DNA of 64,000 nucleotides from Crocosphaera sp. Lineage in GTDB: Bacteria > Cyanobacteriota > Cyanobacteriia > Cyanobacteriales > Microcystaceae. Shown piece after piece: positions 51,293 to 60,330 of the stretch; the stretch's first letter is position 1; every line of letters begins with the position of its first letter. Below the pieces are notes generated by a model that worked only from the letters and a program-made list of their open reading frames with translations, searched no databases and was not told the origin of the DNA. The stretch lies in the NCBI RefSeq assembly GCF_030064895.1, contig NZ_JASJEB010000010.1, positions 44,662 through 108,661 on the forward strand, in the 5' to 3' direction. The translations under genes were made by a program, and so were the position numbers.

Positions 51293-51583
51293 ATGGCAAA
51301 AGCAATATGGAATGATGTTATCTTAGCAGATAGTCAACAATGCGAAATAGTCGAAGGAAATTACTATTTTCCTCCCGATTCCATTAATACAGAGTATTTT
51401 AAAGAAAGTAGTACCCGTACGAATTGTTTCTGGAAAGGAGAAGCAACTTACTATACCATTGAAGTCAATGGACAAGAAAATAAAGACGCTGCTTGGTATT
51501 ATCCTACTCCCAAAGAAAAGGCACAAAATATTAAAAATTATGTTGCTTTTTGGAAGGGAATAAAAGTTGAAAAATCATCTTAG
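51293..51583 (+). CDS. DUF427 domain protein
   Basis: 96 residues, complete. MAKAIWNDVILADSQQCEIV, EGNYYFPPDSINTEYFKESS, TRTNCFWKGEATYYTIEVNG and AAWYYPTPKEKAQNIKNYVA FWKGI are the standard order of conserved DUF427 segments. Small soluble beta-barrel protein of unknown function. A strong hairpin terminator follows. Confidence 0.92.
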   Translation: MAKAIWNDVILADSQQCEIVEGNYYFPPDSINTEYFKESSTRTNCFWKGEATYYTIEVNGQENKDAAWYYPTPKEKAQNIKNYVAFWKGIKVEKSS

Positions 51584-51598
51584 TTTTTTTCATAATAT

Positions 51599-51625
51599 CC
51601 CGTCGTTAACGACGGGTTTTAAATT
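51599..51625 (+). terminator. Hairpin terminator behind the DUF427 gene
   Basis: Perfect 18-bp palindrome CCCGTCGTTAACGACGGG followed by TTTTAAATT, 15 bp past the stop. It is the best-preserved member of a palindrome family seen also at 19932, 24073 and 25081. It may serve the convergent minus-strand gene too. Confidence 0.65.
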
Positions 51626-52166
51626 AGATATTCATTGCTGTCCAAATTGTCCAGCTATCCATTAACAATAAAAAGAAAGTACAAACCAATAAAATTAAAT
51701 ACATCCAAGGTTGAGAAAGAGGACGAATATCAGTTGTATCAATCCCTGTTTTTTCAGTGACAATATTGACTAAATAGGAAAATCCAGCAATACGCATAGG
51801 AAGTAAATAAGCTTGCTGAGAATTTTCGCTAATAAAATAATAAACTAAACCTCCTTGTCCCGTAGTCCGTAATTTTAAATCCTTAATCTCTGACCAATTT
51901 AATGACCATCCTTTGCGGAAAAAAGAAGGAAACCAAACAGGATAAACCACTTTAATTTGATTTTCATTAACAAGAACCCGTTCACTCAACGCCCCTACTA
52001 AAACCAATAAACCCAAAAATATCCCTATCCATAACATAGTAGAAGGAATAGGTGCATTTGTTACCTCCGCTAAAAACGGTAAAGGAACTGTCAAAGCAAT
52101 ATATAAACTAATTAATGTGATGCGAATTAAGGGAGAAATACGAAAACTAGAACGATCTAAACTCAT
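51624..52166 (-). CDS. Hypothetical membrane protein with PH-like middle domain
   Basis: 180 residues. Two membrane helices near the N-terminus (about 15-35 and 42-62), a soluble part (about 65-140: ERVLVNENQIKVVYPVWFPS; GWSLNWSEIKDLKLRTTGQG) that looks like a small PH-type beta domain, and a C-terminal helix (155-178). A conserved cyanobacterial layout; function not known. Convergent to the DUF427 gene. Confidence 0.65.
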   Translation of the reverse strand: MSLDRSSFRISPLIRITLISLYIALTVPLPFLAEVTNAPIPSTMLWIGIFLGLLVLVGALSERVLVNENQIKVVYPVWFPSFFRKGWSLNWSEIKDLKLRTTGQGGLVYYFISENSQQAYLLPMRIAGFSYLVNIVTEKTGIDTTDIRPLSQPWMYLILLVCTFFLLLMDSWTIWTAMNI

Positions 52167-52356
52167 GATGGTTCAATTTGTAACAAGAATCAGCAGTTTT
52201 ACAACAATTTATTATATTTTATCCTGATGCCGCAAGAGAAGAAAGCAGCCAATTATGATTTACAGACTGCTTAAATAAGCAAAATTAAGACATTTGCCCA
52301 TCAATCAGTGCAAAAAACTTTAGGAGTTCATCAATTGATGAACTCCTATTTTGGTC

Positions 52357-53169
52357 TTATTTTAAATTAAGAAATTTATCCAAAGCTGCAACCATTTGTG
52401 GTGGCCAACGACGGATATTTTTCACCCAGTTGAGATCCTGATAACGGTTATCCATACCAACAGCAGCCACCCAATGGCTTTCTGCTTCCCCTTGTTGGCC
52501 CATATTCCATAAAACTGCTGTTAAAGCTGCCCTCACATCGGGAAACATCGGATATTTACGGACTAAATTACGCATTTCTGTGACAGCTTCCCCTGTTTTT
52601 CCAATTTGATAATAAACGAGGGCTGCATTAGCCCTGGCAAATGCAAAATTGGGGGCTATTTCTGATGCTTTGCGATAATCGGTTAAGGCTTTTTCCCAGT
52701 CACCTTCGCCACTTTCAGCATTACCCCGATTATTATAAGCCATTGCATCCTCAGGGTTGAGTTCTAAGACACGATTATAATCAGCGATCGCTGCTTCATA
52801 TTTTCCTTGAGCTTCCAGGGCAGTTCCTCGGTTGAGATAGGGATCGGGGGCATCTGGCGCGAGTTCAATGGCTTGGTTAAAGTCAGCAATGGCTGCTTCT
52901 AGCTTATTTTGACTGACACGGGCATTGCCTCGGTTACTCCAAGCTGCCGGGTTGGCGGGAAATGTCTCAACTAACTGAGTCCAATAGGTTTCTGCTTTGG
53001 CAAAATCTCCATTTTCTGTGGCTACTATAGCTTTGTTGGCAATGGATTGACCTTCTTCTAATTGTTCTTCTGTCAGAGGAGGATTATCTTGAGTTTGCGC
53101 TAATCCCGCAGTTGTTACTCCTGTCCAGGTTAATAAAATAATCAGTAAACTTAAAATCCAACGAGTCAT
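52357..53169 (-). CDS. Exported TPR-repeat protein
   Basis: 270 residues. Signal peptide MTRWILSLLIILLTWTGVTT with AGLAQ cleavage. Residues 40-190 hold four to five tetratricopeptide repeats (NPAAWSNRGNARVSQNKLEA; DPYLNRGTALEAQGKYEAAI; AMAYNNRGNAESGEGDWEKA; FAFARANAALVYYQIGKTGE). The C-terminus has HWVAAVGMDNRYQDLNWVK and WPPQMVAALDKFL, typical of a cyanobacterial and plant lumenal TPR family. A role in protein assembly in the periplasm or lumen is inferred. Confidence 0.88.
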   Translation of the reverse strand: MTRWILSLLIILLTWTGVTTAGLAQTQDNPPLTEEQLEEGQSIANKAIVATENGDFAKAETYWTQLVETFPANPAAWSNRGNARVSQNKLEAAIADFNQAIELAPDAPDPYLNRGTALEAQGKYEAAIADYNRVLELNPEDAMAYNNRGNAESGEGDWEKALTDYRKASEIAPNFAFARANAALVYYQIGKTGEAVTEMRNLVRKYPMFPDVRAALTAVLWNMGQQGEAESHWVAAVGMDNRYQDLNWVKNIRRWPPQMVAALDKFLNLK

Positions 53170-53468
53170 TCTGGTCTTGAGTCCTAGTATCTTTTACTTG
53201 ATTATAACTACTCTTACTATCCACAAATCTCTGAGGGTTGCCATCCCAAACTTAAAATCAAATCATCACTATCTCTATCCCTCTCTCTATCATCATAAAA
53301 CCCTGATTGTTGATGTTCCCCAGTGTTAGTAAGAGACTGTCTTTGGCCAATTTTTATTGTGATCTCAATCATAGTCAAGATTTAATCATACTCATAACTA
53401 TTATGATTTACTGGTAATAGAAAGAATGTGCTGTTTCCAAAGGTAGTCCCAAAGAACTTTTTTTCTCA
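53170..53468. other. Intergenic region, nothing recognised
   Basis: About 300 bp between the TPR gene and the tRNA gene with CT-rich stretches (for example TCTCTATCCCTCTCTCTATC) and no gene, hairpin or known RNA visible. Confidence 0.4.
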
Positions 53469-53541
53469 TGGAGAGTAGCGGACTTGAACCGCTGACATCC
53501 TGCTTGCAAAGCAGGCGCTCTACCAACTGAGCTAACCCCCC
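53469..53541 (-). tRNA. tRNA-Ala (anticodon TGC)
   Basis: 73 nt on the minus strand, without an encoded CCA. Acceptor GGGGGGT pairs with ACTCTCC (two G-U pairs), discriminator A. The D arm is GCTC AGTTGGTA GAGC, the anticodon stem CCTGC/GCAGG with loop TTTGCAA (anticodon TGC), and the T arm is GCGGTTCAAGTCCGC, with CAA instead of the more common CGA. A good promoter lies 50 bp upstream. Confidence 0.95.
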
Positions 53542-53591
53542 AAGTAAACTAACCGACGGTTTATTGTGTCGATATTTTACTCACTCTCCCT

Positions 53592-53621
53592 ACTATACAT
53601 ATATTTATCTAAAATAGTCAA
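53592..53621 (-). promoter_or_regulatory. Promoter of tRNA-Ala
   Basis: On the minus strand TTGACT (53621-53616) and TATAGT (53597-53592) are 18 bp apart, placing a transcript start about 40 bp before the tRNA 5' end. Confidence 0.6.
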
Positions 53622-53720
53622 GGGGTGAAAGAAATTTTTTTTCCTGTACCCTATTGCTCTTAATATTGCATGGGCTTAATCATTAAGCCTTACTGATTAT
53701 CAACTGCTAAACTACTGAAC

Positions 53721-54608
53721 ATGACTTATACTGTTGCTACGTTCTATAAGTTCTTTTCTTTTGCTGACTATGCTGAAAAACAGGGCTTATTGTTGGAATA
53801 TTGCCAAAATTGTCACATCAAAGGAACCATCTTATTATCCCTCGAAGGAATTAACGGAACGATCGCCGGAACGGATGGTGGTATTGAGGCAGTGATCAAC
53901 TATTTACGGCAGGACAAACGTTTAGCTGACTTAGAGATTAAATATTCTACTGCTTCTGATATTCCTTTTGAAAGGATAAAAATACGTTTAAAACGAGAAA
54001 TTGTTACCCTTGGAATACCAGAAGTTAAACCTAGTGAAGAAGTTGGAACTTATGTTACTTCTGAACAATGGAATGACTTGATTAAGGATGAAGAAACTAT
54101 GGTTATTGATACCAGAAATAGTTATGAAGTGGATATAGGAACGTTTGAAGGTGCTATTAATCCTACAACTCATTCTTTTCGAGAATTTCCTGATTATGTG
54201 CAGCAAAATTTAGACCCTAAAAAGCACAAAAAAATAGCTATGTTTTGTACTGGAGGAATACGCTGCGAGAAAGCAACATCTTTTTTATTGAAACAAGGAT
54301 TTTCTGAAGTTTATCATCTTAAAGGTGGTATCCTAAAGTATTTAGAAGAAGTTCCAGAAAAAGAAAGTTTATGGCAAGGAGAATGTTTTGTTTTTGATGA
54401 AAGAGTCGCCGTTAAACATCAACTAGAGATAGGCAGTTATGAGATGTGTTTAGGTTGTGGCCATCCTATTTCAGAAACTGATAAAACATCGCATAAATAT
54501 GAAGAAGGTGTTTCTTGTCCCCATTGCTATGATAGTTTAACTCCTGAAAAGATTGCTAGACAAAGGGAAAAACAAAGACAATTATTACAAAAGAAAAAAA
54601 TACAGTAA
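53721..54608 (+). CDS. trhO: TrhO/YceA-type rhodanese (tRNA uridine 5-hydroxylase)
   Basis: 295 residues. N-terminal acylphosphatase-like domain (about 1-95, GTILLSLEGINGTIAGTDGG), rhodanese domain (about 115-215) with catalytic Cys 176 in FCTGGIRCEKATSFLL, and a C-terminal Cys-rich part (CLGCGHPISE; SCPHCYDS) ending in a basic helix. The family uses oxygen to make 5-hydroxyuridine at tRNA position 34. cbiD starts 3 bp downstream, so the two are co-transcribed. Confidence 0.93.
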   Translation: MTYTVATFYKFFSFADYAEKQGLLLEYCQNCHIKGTILLSLEGINGTIAGTDGGIEAVINYLRQDKRLADLEIKYSTASDIPFERIKIRLKREIVTLGIPEVKPSEEVGTYVTSEQWNDLIKDEETMVIDTRNSYEVDIGTFEGAINPTTHSFREFPDYVQQNLDPKKHKKIAMFCTGGIRCEKATSFLLKQGFSEVYHLKGGILKYLEEVPEKESLWQGECFVFDERVAVKHQLEIGSYEMCLGCGHPISETDKTSHKYEEGVSCPHCYDSLTPEKIARQREKQRQLLQKKKIQ

Positions 54609-54610
54609 AT

Positions 54611-55738
54611 ATGACTAAAAATATCTCTGGTTATACCTTACCAGTCTTTGCCTGTGCATCGGCGATCGCAGCTTTGTGGCATTTACAAAATAAAGAAGAT
54701 GTTGATACAGTTTCCCTAGATTTAATCGAACCGGTTCAAACTGTAACTATTCCTATTCAACAAGTGGCAAAAATCAACCGAAATATTGCTTTAGCTATTA
54801 CTTTAAGTGATCCAGGAGCTAATTTAGATTTAACTAGAAATACCCCGATATGGGCAATAGTTGAACTCAAAGAAAATAGTGAAAAAAATGAGAATAAACA
54901 AATTATTATCAAAGGAGGAGAAGGAATAGGTAAACAGATAAATAATAATAATAAATCTGCTATTTATTCCTACGCAAACCGATTATTAATAAGTAATTTA
55001 AAACAATATTTAAAACCAGGAGAAGTCATAATTGTCACAATTATTTTACCGGAAGGAAAAAAGTTAGCAAAACGAACATCAAACGAAGCATTTGGGGTGA
55101 TTGAAGGACTCTCTTTGTTAGGAACTTCTGGTATATCTCAACCTTTGAGTTCCCCCGAACAATTAGAGAGTTATCAACAAGAATTAAGGGAAAAGGCAAA
55201 AAAATTTGATACCTTAGTATTTTGTATAGGAGAAAATGGTTTAAATTTAGCAAAAAAAATGGGGATAAATGACCAGCAATTAATCAAAACTGCTAACTGG
55301 TTAGGTGCATTATTAGTAACAGCAGCTATGGAAAAAATAGAATCTATTTTATTATTTGGCTATCATGGAAAATTGATAAAATTAGCAGGAGGAATTTTCC
55401 ATACTCATCATCATTTGGCCGATGGAAGACTAGAAATATTAATCACTCATGGGGTAAAAGTAGGATTAGAAAATGAAATTTTACAACAAATATTAGATTG
55501 TGAAACCACAGAAGATGGATTACAATTTTTGAGAAAAGTAGATACAGAAACAAACAATAATTGGACAGAAAAAATTTATAAATCTTTAGCCCAAACTATT
55601 GACAAAAGAAGCAAAATATATATTCAAAAATATGTTGATTTTGACGTTAATATTGGCTCAATTCTGTTTGGACGCGATCGCCGTATTATTATGGCTAGTG
55701 AAACAGGTAAATTGTTGCAGAATAAATTAACCTTTTAA
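54611..55738 (+). CDS. cbiD: Cobalt-precorrin-5B C1-methyltransferase
   Basis: 375 residues. Features of CbiD are the Ala-rich N-terminus (GYTLPVFACASAIAALW), NTPIWAIVEL, PGEVIIVTIILPEGKKLAKRTSNEAFGVIEGLSLLGTSGIS (split here in long conserved block) and LLFGYHGKLIKLAGGIFHTH HHLADGR. The enzyme methylates C1 in the anaerobic cobalamin (pseudocobalamin) pathway with SAM. Several loops carry Asn/Lys-rich insertions (for example after VELKENSEKNENK). Part of a trhO-cbiD operon; no other cob gene is adjacent. The stop overlaps the convergent DUF29 gene by 4 bp. Confidence 0.93.
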   Translation: MTKNISGYTLPVFACASAIAALWHLQNKEDVDTVSLDLIEPVQTVTIPIQQVAKINRNIALAITLSDPGANLDLTRNTPIWAIVELKENSEKNENKQIIIKGGEGIGKQINNNNKSAIYSYANRLLISNLKQYLKPGEVIIVTIILPEGKKLAKRTSNEAFGVIEGLSLLGTSGISQPLSSPEQLESYQQELREKAKKFDTLVFCIGENGLNLAKKMGINDQQLIKTANWLGALLVTAAMEKIESILLFGYHGKLIKLAGGIFHTHHHLADGRLEILITHGVKVGLENEILQQILDCETTEDGLQFLRKVDTETNNNWTEKIYKSLAQTIDKRSKIYIQKYVDFDVNIGSILFGRDRRIIMASETGKLLQNKLTF

Positions 55739-56157
55739 TCAGGAAACCAGTCATCTGAAAGCGCATCTTCAAGAGAAATATGATTATTATCAGGAATAGA
55801 AAAAAGTTCTCCCATGATAGAAATGCGTACAGGATAGATTTCTTTCCAGATTGGTTCTAACTTATTCTTTAAAGCAGGATTTTTGCGAATAATTTTTTTA
55901 ATTTGCGCTCTAAAATTTCTAATTTCAGCCTTCCAACCTCTAGTACAATATTCTTTTTCAGATTCCCAGTAAGATAATTTTAGAAGATGTTCTAAAAGAC
56001 GTTCTAAATAGCTTTCCAAAGCGTTTTCACGACTCTTACCCAAATCTTCTATCTCCTCAATTAAATTGTCCCAGTCAACTTCTTCAAATTGTTTCAATTT
56101 GAGTAGTTTAACTTGTTCTTTTGTCCATGTATAATAATCCGATGAATAGCTAGTCAT
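55735..56157 (-). CDS. DUF29 family protein
   Basis: 140 residues, helical. DYYTWTKEQVKLLKLKQFEE VDWDNLIEEIEDLGKSRENA LESYLERLLEHLLKLSYWES is the family core, followed by a WKAEIRNFRAQI helix. DUF29 proteins are abundant and of unknown function in cyanobacteria. Overlaps cbiD tail-to-tail. Confidence 0.9.
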   Translation of the reverse strand: MTSYSSDYYTWTKEQVKLLKLKQFEEVDWDNLIEEIEDLGKSRENALESYLERLLEHLLKLSYWESEKEYCTRGWKAEIRNFRAQIKKIIRKNPALKNKLEPIWKEIYPVRISIMGELFSIPDNNHISLEDALSDDWFPD

Positions 56158-56621
56158 TAGCTTGACTCATTTTTGTCTGATTCAGTATTATTATTATACC
56201 AATTCCCTACAGTCTGACTAAAAATTTGCTTAGACGTTAACAGCAGTTAAACCCTACAATATAGACATCTGTAAGTGGTTGGACAAATTTAAAGTTATCT
56301 GTGAAAAAAGAGAACAGGGAACGGAAAACAGTTAACAGGTAAAGGTTATAGCCTTTTTAACATAAGTTAATACAGTGCTGTTTACTTATGTCCAACTACT
56401 TAGTCTAATTGGGAAGATTTCAGTACAGGTATCTATAGTTTCTATAAAATAATTAAAAAAAATAAAAGATTTTAAGCTAATAATTGGTTCAAGATAAGCA
56501 TTTTTTAAGGGTTGATTCTGCTACACTTGGTAAACTAGAAGAAGCCAATGAGTCATGAGCAAGATAACTGTTCACTGGTAACTGCTAACTGTTCACTGAT
56601 AAACATCCTTAAGCATCAAAG
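56158..56621. other. Intergenic region with MITE and degenerate heptamers
   Basis: 464 bp. Apart from the MITE (56274-56400), GTTCACTG/GTAACTGCTAACTG units at about 56569-56601 resemble the ACTGTTC heptamers. No gene seen. Confidence 0.5.
56274..56400. mobile_element. MITE with TA flanks (IS630/Tc1-mariner type)
   Basis: Ends AGTGGTTGGACA (56274-56285) and TGTCCAACTACT (56389-56400) are inverted repeats with one mismatch in 12. Both ends are flanked by TA (56272-56273 and 56401-56402), the target duplication of IS630/Tc1-mariner elements. The 127 bp in between have no reading frame. A non-autonomous element is the best explanation. Confidence 0.65.
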
Positions 56622-58301
56622 ATGATTTCTGATACCCTTTTATCTGTCTCCCCACAACAACAGTTTAATGCTGCAACTATTCGTCCCATTGCAGCCTCAG
56701 AAATTCATGGAATAGCATTCTATAATAATAAATTATATGCCTTAGATAATCGCAATGGTTATCTTTTAGAAGTTGACCCCATAACTCATAATACAAAAAT
56801 TCTGAATACCAATAACTGGGAAGATTTTATCGGAGTTACTGGACTAGCGATCGCCGATAATCAACTGTGGTTTACATCCCGTTATAGTGTTTATTATTGT
56901 AACTTAGACGATCCCGATTTCAAATGTGAACTATTCATCCGACTTGCTGATCGTGTGGACGGGGTAGCTATCTGGGAATCAAGCGTTTATATTTCCTCAC
57001 AAAAAGCAGGAACAATCTCTGTTTTTGATAGAGAAAATGCCCAAGAAATAACCCATTTGTACGCTCCAGGAATTGGCATTGAAAATATTACAATTAAAGG
57101 AGAAGAATTATGGGTTAGCGATACCCTAGAACAAAGTGTTTATTGTTTAGATCGGGCTACAGGAACACAGAAATTTAGTTTATTAACCCCTTTTGAATGT
57201 CCCACAGGATTAACCTTTTATCACGATCCAGACACAGATCAAGACATTTTATATGTCTCTTATGTGAATCATGAACCCTACATCCGAGATAATCCTAACG
57301 CCGATCCTAACCATGAATTACTGTATCGCATAGAAACCTTTATCCATCCTTTATATTTTCGCTACTATCCTAAAGATCATTATGCCCTCTCTAATGGTTA
57401 TCTAGTGGAAATGACTTATGTAGAAGAGTTGGCCCCCCTTGATCCCATCGAATTAAACAACTTAGAATGGCGCATGGCCTTACCGGCCGAAACCCATAGA
57501 CAAAAAGTCCGTAAAGTAGAACCTATCGGCCTACCCTTTACCGAAATAACCGAAAATGGTCAGCGCGTGGCCGTGTTTAAATTTGATACCCTAACTGAAC
57601 ATACCCGTTGCATTTTCGGCTGGAAAGCTTTAATCGAAGTATGGGGAATCAAATATAATTTAACCCCTCCTGACTGTGAAAATCTCGCCGAGATGCCCCC
57701 AGATTATGGCGATCGCTATTTAGTGGATAATGATAATTTAGCGATGGATACAGATATTATTAAACGGGCCGCCGTTGAAGCAGTGGGACGAGAAACCAAT
57801 CTATTGAGAAAAATTTATAGTATTCGTAACTATGTTTACGATCGCCTTTCCTATGGTATTAAACCTCATATTGATACCCCCGATATTGCCCTAAGACGAG
57901 GGGTAGGATCTTGTGGGGAGTATGTGGGGGTATTACTAGCATTATTTCGTTTAAATGGCATTGCTTGTCGTACCGTTGGCCGCTACAAATGTCCTGCCAC
58001 TGCTTTAGTCAATAATATCCCCTTAAAGCCAGATTATAATCATGTTTGGTTGGAATTCTATATTCCTGGGATCGGTTGGTTGCCGATGGAATCAAACCCT
58101 GATGATATTTACGAAGGCGGCCCATATCCCACACGGTTTTTCATGGGGTTAGCTTGGTATCATGCAGAAATGAGTAAAGGGGTTCCCTTTGAACGGTTAA
58201 TGATCGATGGGGTTGTTTTAAATAAGCAACAGGTATCTATCGGTAACTTAGCTATTAACCATGTACAGTTCACCATTTTAGAAGAGTGTTCCCCCTCCTG
58301 A
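56622..58301 (+). CDS. Beta-propeller-like plus transglutaminase-like protein
   Basis: 559 residues, no signal peptide. Residues 20-235 show NHL/SMP-30-like beta repeats (IHGIAFYNNKLYALDNRNGY LLEVD; VTGLAIADNQLWFTSRYSVY; DGVAIWESSVYISSQKAGTI; IENITIKGEELWVSDTLEQS). Residues 260-345 form a beta linker. Residues 380-530 are a transglutaminase-like domain with Cys 431 (GSCGEYVGVLLALFRLNGI), His 474 (YNHVWLEFYIPGIGW) and an Asp/Asn in MESNPDD. This catalytic triad is that of papain-fold proteases and transglutaminases; the real reaction is unknown. Confidence 0.8.
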   Translation: MISDTLLSVSPQQQFNAATIRPIAASEIHGIAFYNNKLYALDNRNGYLLEVDPITHNTKILNTNNWEDFIGVTGLAIADNQLWFTSRYSVYYCNLDDPDFKCELFIRLADRVDGVAIWESSVYISSQKAGTISVFDRENAQEITHLYAPGIGIENITIKGEELWVSDTLEQSVYCLDRATGTQKFSLLTPFECPTGLTFYHDPDTDQDILYVSYVNHEPYIRDNPNADPNHELLYRIETFIHPLYFRYYPKDHYALSNGYLVEMTYVEELAPLDPIELNNLEWRMALPAETHRQKVRKVEPIGLPFTEITENGQRVAVFKFDTLTEHTRCIFGWKALIEVWGIKYNLTPPDCENLAEMPPDYGDRYLVDNDNLAMDTDIIKRAAVEAVGRETNLLRKIYSIRNYVYDRLSYGIKPHIDTPDIALRRGVGSCGEYVGVLLALFRLNGIACRTVGRYKCPATALVNNIPLKPDYNHVWLEFYIPGIGWLPMESNPDDIYEGGPYPTRFFMGLAWYHAEMSKGVPFERLMIDGVVLNKQQVSIGNLAINHVQFTILEECSPS

Positions 58302-58558
58302 ATCGGAGCATAATTCATGATTGGCTGATATTTTGCCCGAAGATTATTTAAAAAAATCCTTAGAAAAATTTGCCGTTGCACTATTGCGGGATGATTTTTG
58401 ATGAAAGTGCGATCTCCTTTTCAACTATTGCGCAACAGTAAGACTTCTTAAATAGAGCGATCGCCTAACTTTAGAAATTTTAGAGTCGGATAAATGCACT
58501 TATCCAACTCTAAAAACAAAAAAATCCTCTACATCTAGCATAAGTTTGGTATCAAGTT

Positions 58559-59797
58559 TTACTTATTCTTAGTTTTTGCCAATTTATTCCTAATTTTTTG
58601 GATTTCCATATCATTTGCTTTTTTTTCTTTTGGAATCCATTTGATGTCAGCCCAATTAAATTCTGCTTCTGTATAACTTGCTTTTTCCCAATTTTCTGCT
58701 AATTTTAATTCATTGATATTTGATATATTTATTTTAAATAGATTGGCTCCAGATAGATTGGCTCCAGATAGGTTGGCTCCAGATAGGTTGGCTCCAGATA
58801 GATTAGCTCCAGATAGATTGGCTCCAGATAGATTGGCTCCAGATAGGTTGGCTCCAGATAGGTCGGTTAATCTAAGGTCGGCTCCTTTGAGTTTAGCTTT
58901 AATAAGTTTGGCTTTAATAAGGTCAACTCCTTCGAGTTTCGCTCCAGATAGATCGGTTTCAATCAGGTACTGTCCAGAGAGATCGACTCCAGAGAGACTT
59001 GTTTCAGATAGATTGGCTGTAGATAGCTTGGCTCCAGATAGGTAGGAAAAATTGAGGTTGGCTCCAGATAGATTAGCTCTTTGAAGTTTTGCTCTTTGAA
59101 GGTTCGCTCCAACGAGGTCGGTTTCTTTGAGGTTGGCTCTATAGAGATCGGCTCCTTCGAGGTTGATTTCAGATAAATCTAAATTATTAAGTTTATCTTT
59201 TAAACTCATTACTAGCTCTTTTGTTTCCTTTATTATGTCTGCATCTATCTCATCTTTTATTAAAGAAAAAATTATGGTTGGAGGATTCCATATCTCAGGC
59301 TTTTTAGGAATTTCTGCATTTTGTGTTCTTATAACACTTCTAAAAGCTCCTTTTCTGGCCTCTGTAGTTAATTGTGTACCAATAATAGCTAATCTTGTTT
59401 CAAGACTATCTTTTCTATTTTCATACCGAGAACTGGAAATACTAAATGTTGCAAAATAAATTCCTAAAAACCATAAAAAAAAAGTAGAAGGTTCTTTTTT
59501 ACTATAGGTTTTTATCTCTGGTTTGATTTTTGAATAAATAAATTTTAATGAACTAAAATCCCAAAAAAACCAAATTATAGGTTTCAATTCTTTTTTTTTA
59601 AAAAATTGATTAAAACGCCATCTAAAAACTTCAATAGGATGTAATTTTAAATATTTTCTTGCTTCTAATAAATTTTGGCAATGATTGTCTTTTAAGATTA
59701 TAATTCCTTTATTAAGTTTATCTTCTTTAATTTGTTGAGCTTTAAGTTTAACCAAAGCTTCAGGAAGATTTGAACAATTATTTTTTTGTCTAAACAT
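58559..59797 (-). CDS. Pentapeptide-repeat protein with N-terminal membrane region
   Basis: 412 residues. The N-terminal 90 residues are basic and lead to one or two hydrophobic segments (WFFWDFSSLKFIY; TFFLWFLGIYFATFS). Residues 115-190 form a linker (RLAIIGTQLTTEARKGAFRS). Residues 200-370 are about 33 pentapeptides, eight of them identical (ANLSG). At DNA level these eight come from a tandem 15-bp repeat (58741-58860). The C-terminus is charged. Right-handed beta-helix; function unknown. This modular form with a small membrane part is common in cyanobacteria. Confidence 0.85.
   Translation of the reverse strand: MFRQKNNCSNLPEALVKLKAQQIKEDKLNKGIIILKDNHCQNLLEARKYLKLHPIEVFRWRFNQFFKKKELKPIIWFFWDFSSLKFIYSKIKPEIKTYSKKEPSTFFLWFLGIYFATFSISSSRYENRKDSLETRLAIIGTQLTTEARKGAFRSVIRTQNAEIPKKPEIWNPPTIIFSLIKDEIDADIIKETKELVMSLKDKLNNLDLSEINLEGADLYRANLKETDLVGANLQRAKLQRANLSGANLNFSYLSGAKLSTANLSETSLSGVDLSGQYLIETDLSGAKLEGVDLIKAKLIKAKLKGADLRLTDLSGANLSGANLSGANLSGANLSGANLSGANLSGANLSGANLFKINISNINELKLAENWEKASYTEAEFNWADIKWIPKEKKANDMEIQKIRNKLAKTKNK
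58741..58860. repeat. 15-bp tandem repeat inside the pentapeptide gene
   Basis: Eight units of GATTGGCTCCAGATA or GGTTGGCTCCAGATA in a row, differing at one or two positions. Each encodes one ANLSG on the minus strand. Near-identity points to recent expansion by slippage. Confidence 0.95.
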
Positions 59798-60084
59798 TGT
59801 AAATAGAATAAAGTCATTATCTTATTAGTTTAAAATATACAGGAATAAAAAGTAAATAGAAAATAATTAGATAGAGTAACCTTAACATTGAAAAATAGTT
59901 AAAGAAATCAAGTTTATCTTGAAAATCTCTGTTTTCAATAGCACTTCAAACCCTTATATAGTCAAGATTTTAGTCTGCTTGATTTTTGTAACTAATAGCC
60001 TTGGCGACTGCTATAAATAAACCATTGATAATCTGCTGAAAATTCCTTACAATAAAGTAAGGAGTAAAATAAAGGAAAAAAGTA

Positions 60085-60330
60085 ATGGCAAGTGCCACAA
60101 TCACCAGTAAAGGGCAAGTAACAATCCCGAAAGAAATTAGAGACTATTTAAAACTAGAAACGGGAACCAAGGTAGACTTTGTCATCACAGAAAGTGGAGA
60201 AGTGAAAGTTATCCCTCTCGTTGTCAATGCTCAAACTTTATCAGGAATTTTAAAGCGAACTGAAAAAAAAATCGTCACATTAGAGGAAATGGAGAAAGCC
60301 ATCAGGAAGGGAGCAAGTGATTGGACTTGA
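60085..60330 (+). CDS. AbrB/VapB-type antitoxin
   Basis: 81 residues. ATITSKGQVTIPKEIRDYLK then LETGTKVDFVITESGEVKVI is a textbook AbrB/SpoVT swapped-hairpin domain. The C-terminal helix (TLEEMEKAIRKGASDW) binds the toxin. A ribosome binding site AAGGA lies upstream. Overlaps the toxin frame by 14 bp. Confidence 0.92.
   Translation: MASATITSKGQVTIPKEIRDYLKLETGTKVDFVITESGEVKVIPLVVNAQTLSGILKRTEKKIVTLEEMEKAIRKGASDWT

Noticed and set aside
58713..59045. 110-codon plus-strand frame (RLAPDRLAPD repeats)
   Set aside because: Opposite-strand reading of the tandem repeat in the pentapeptide gene.
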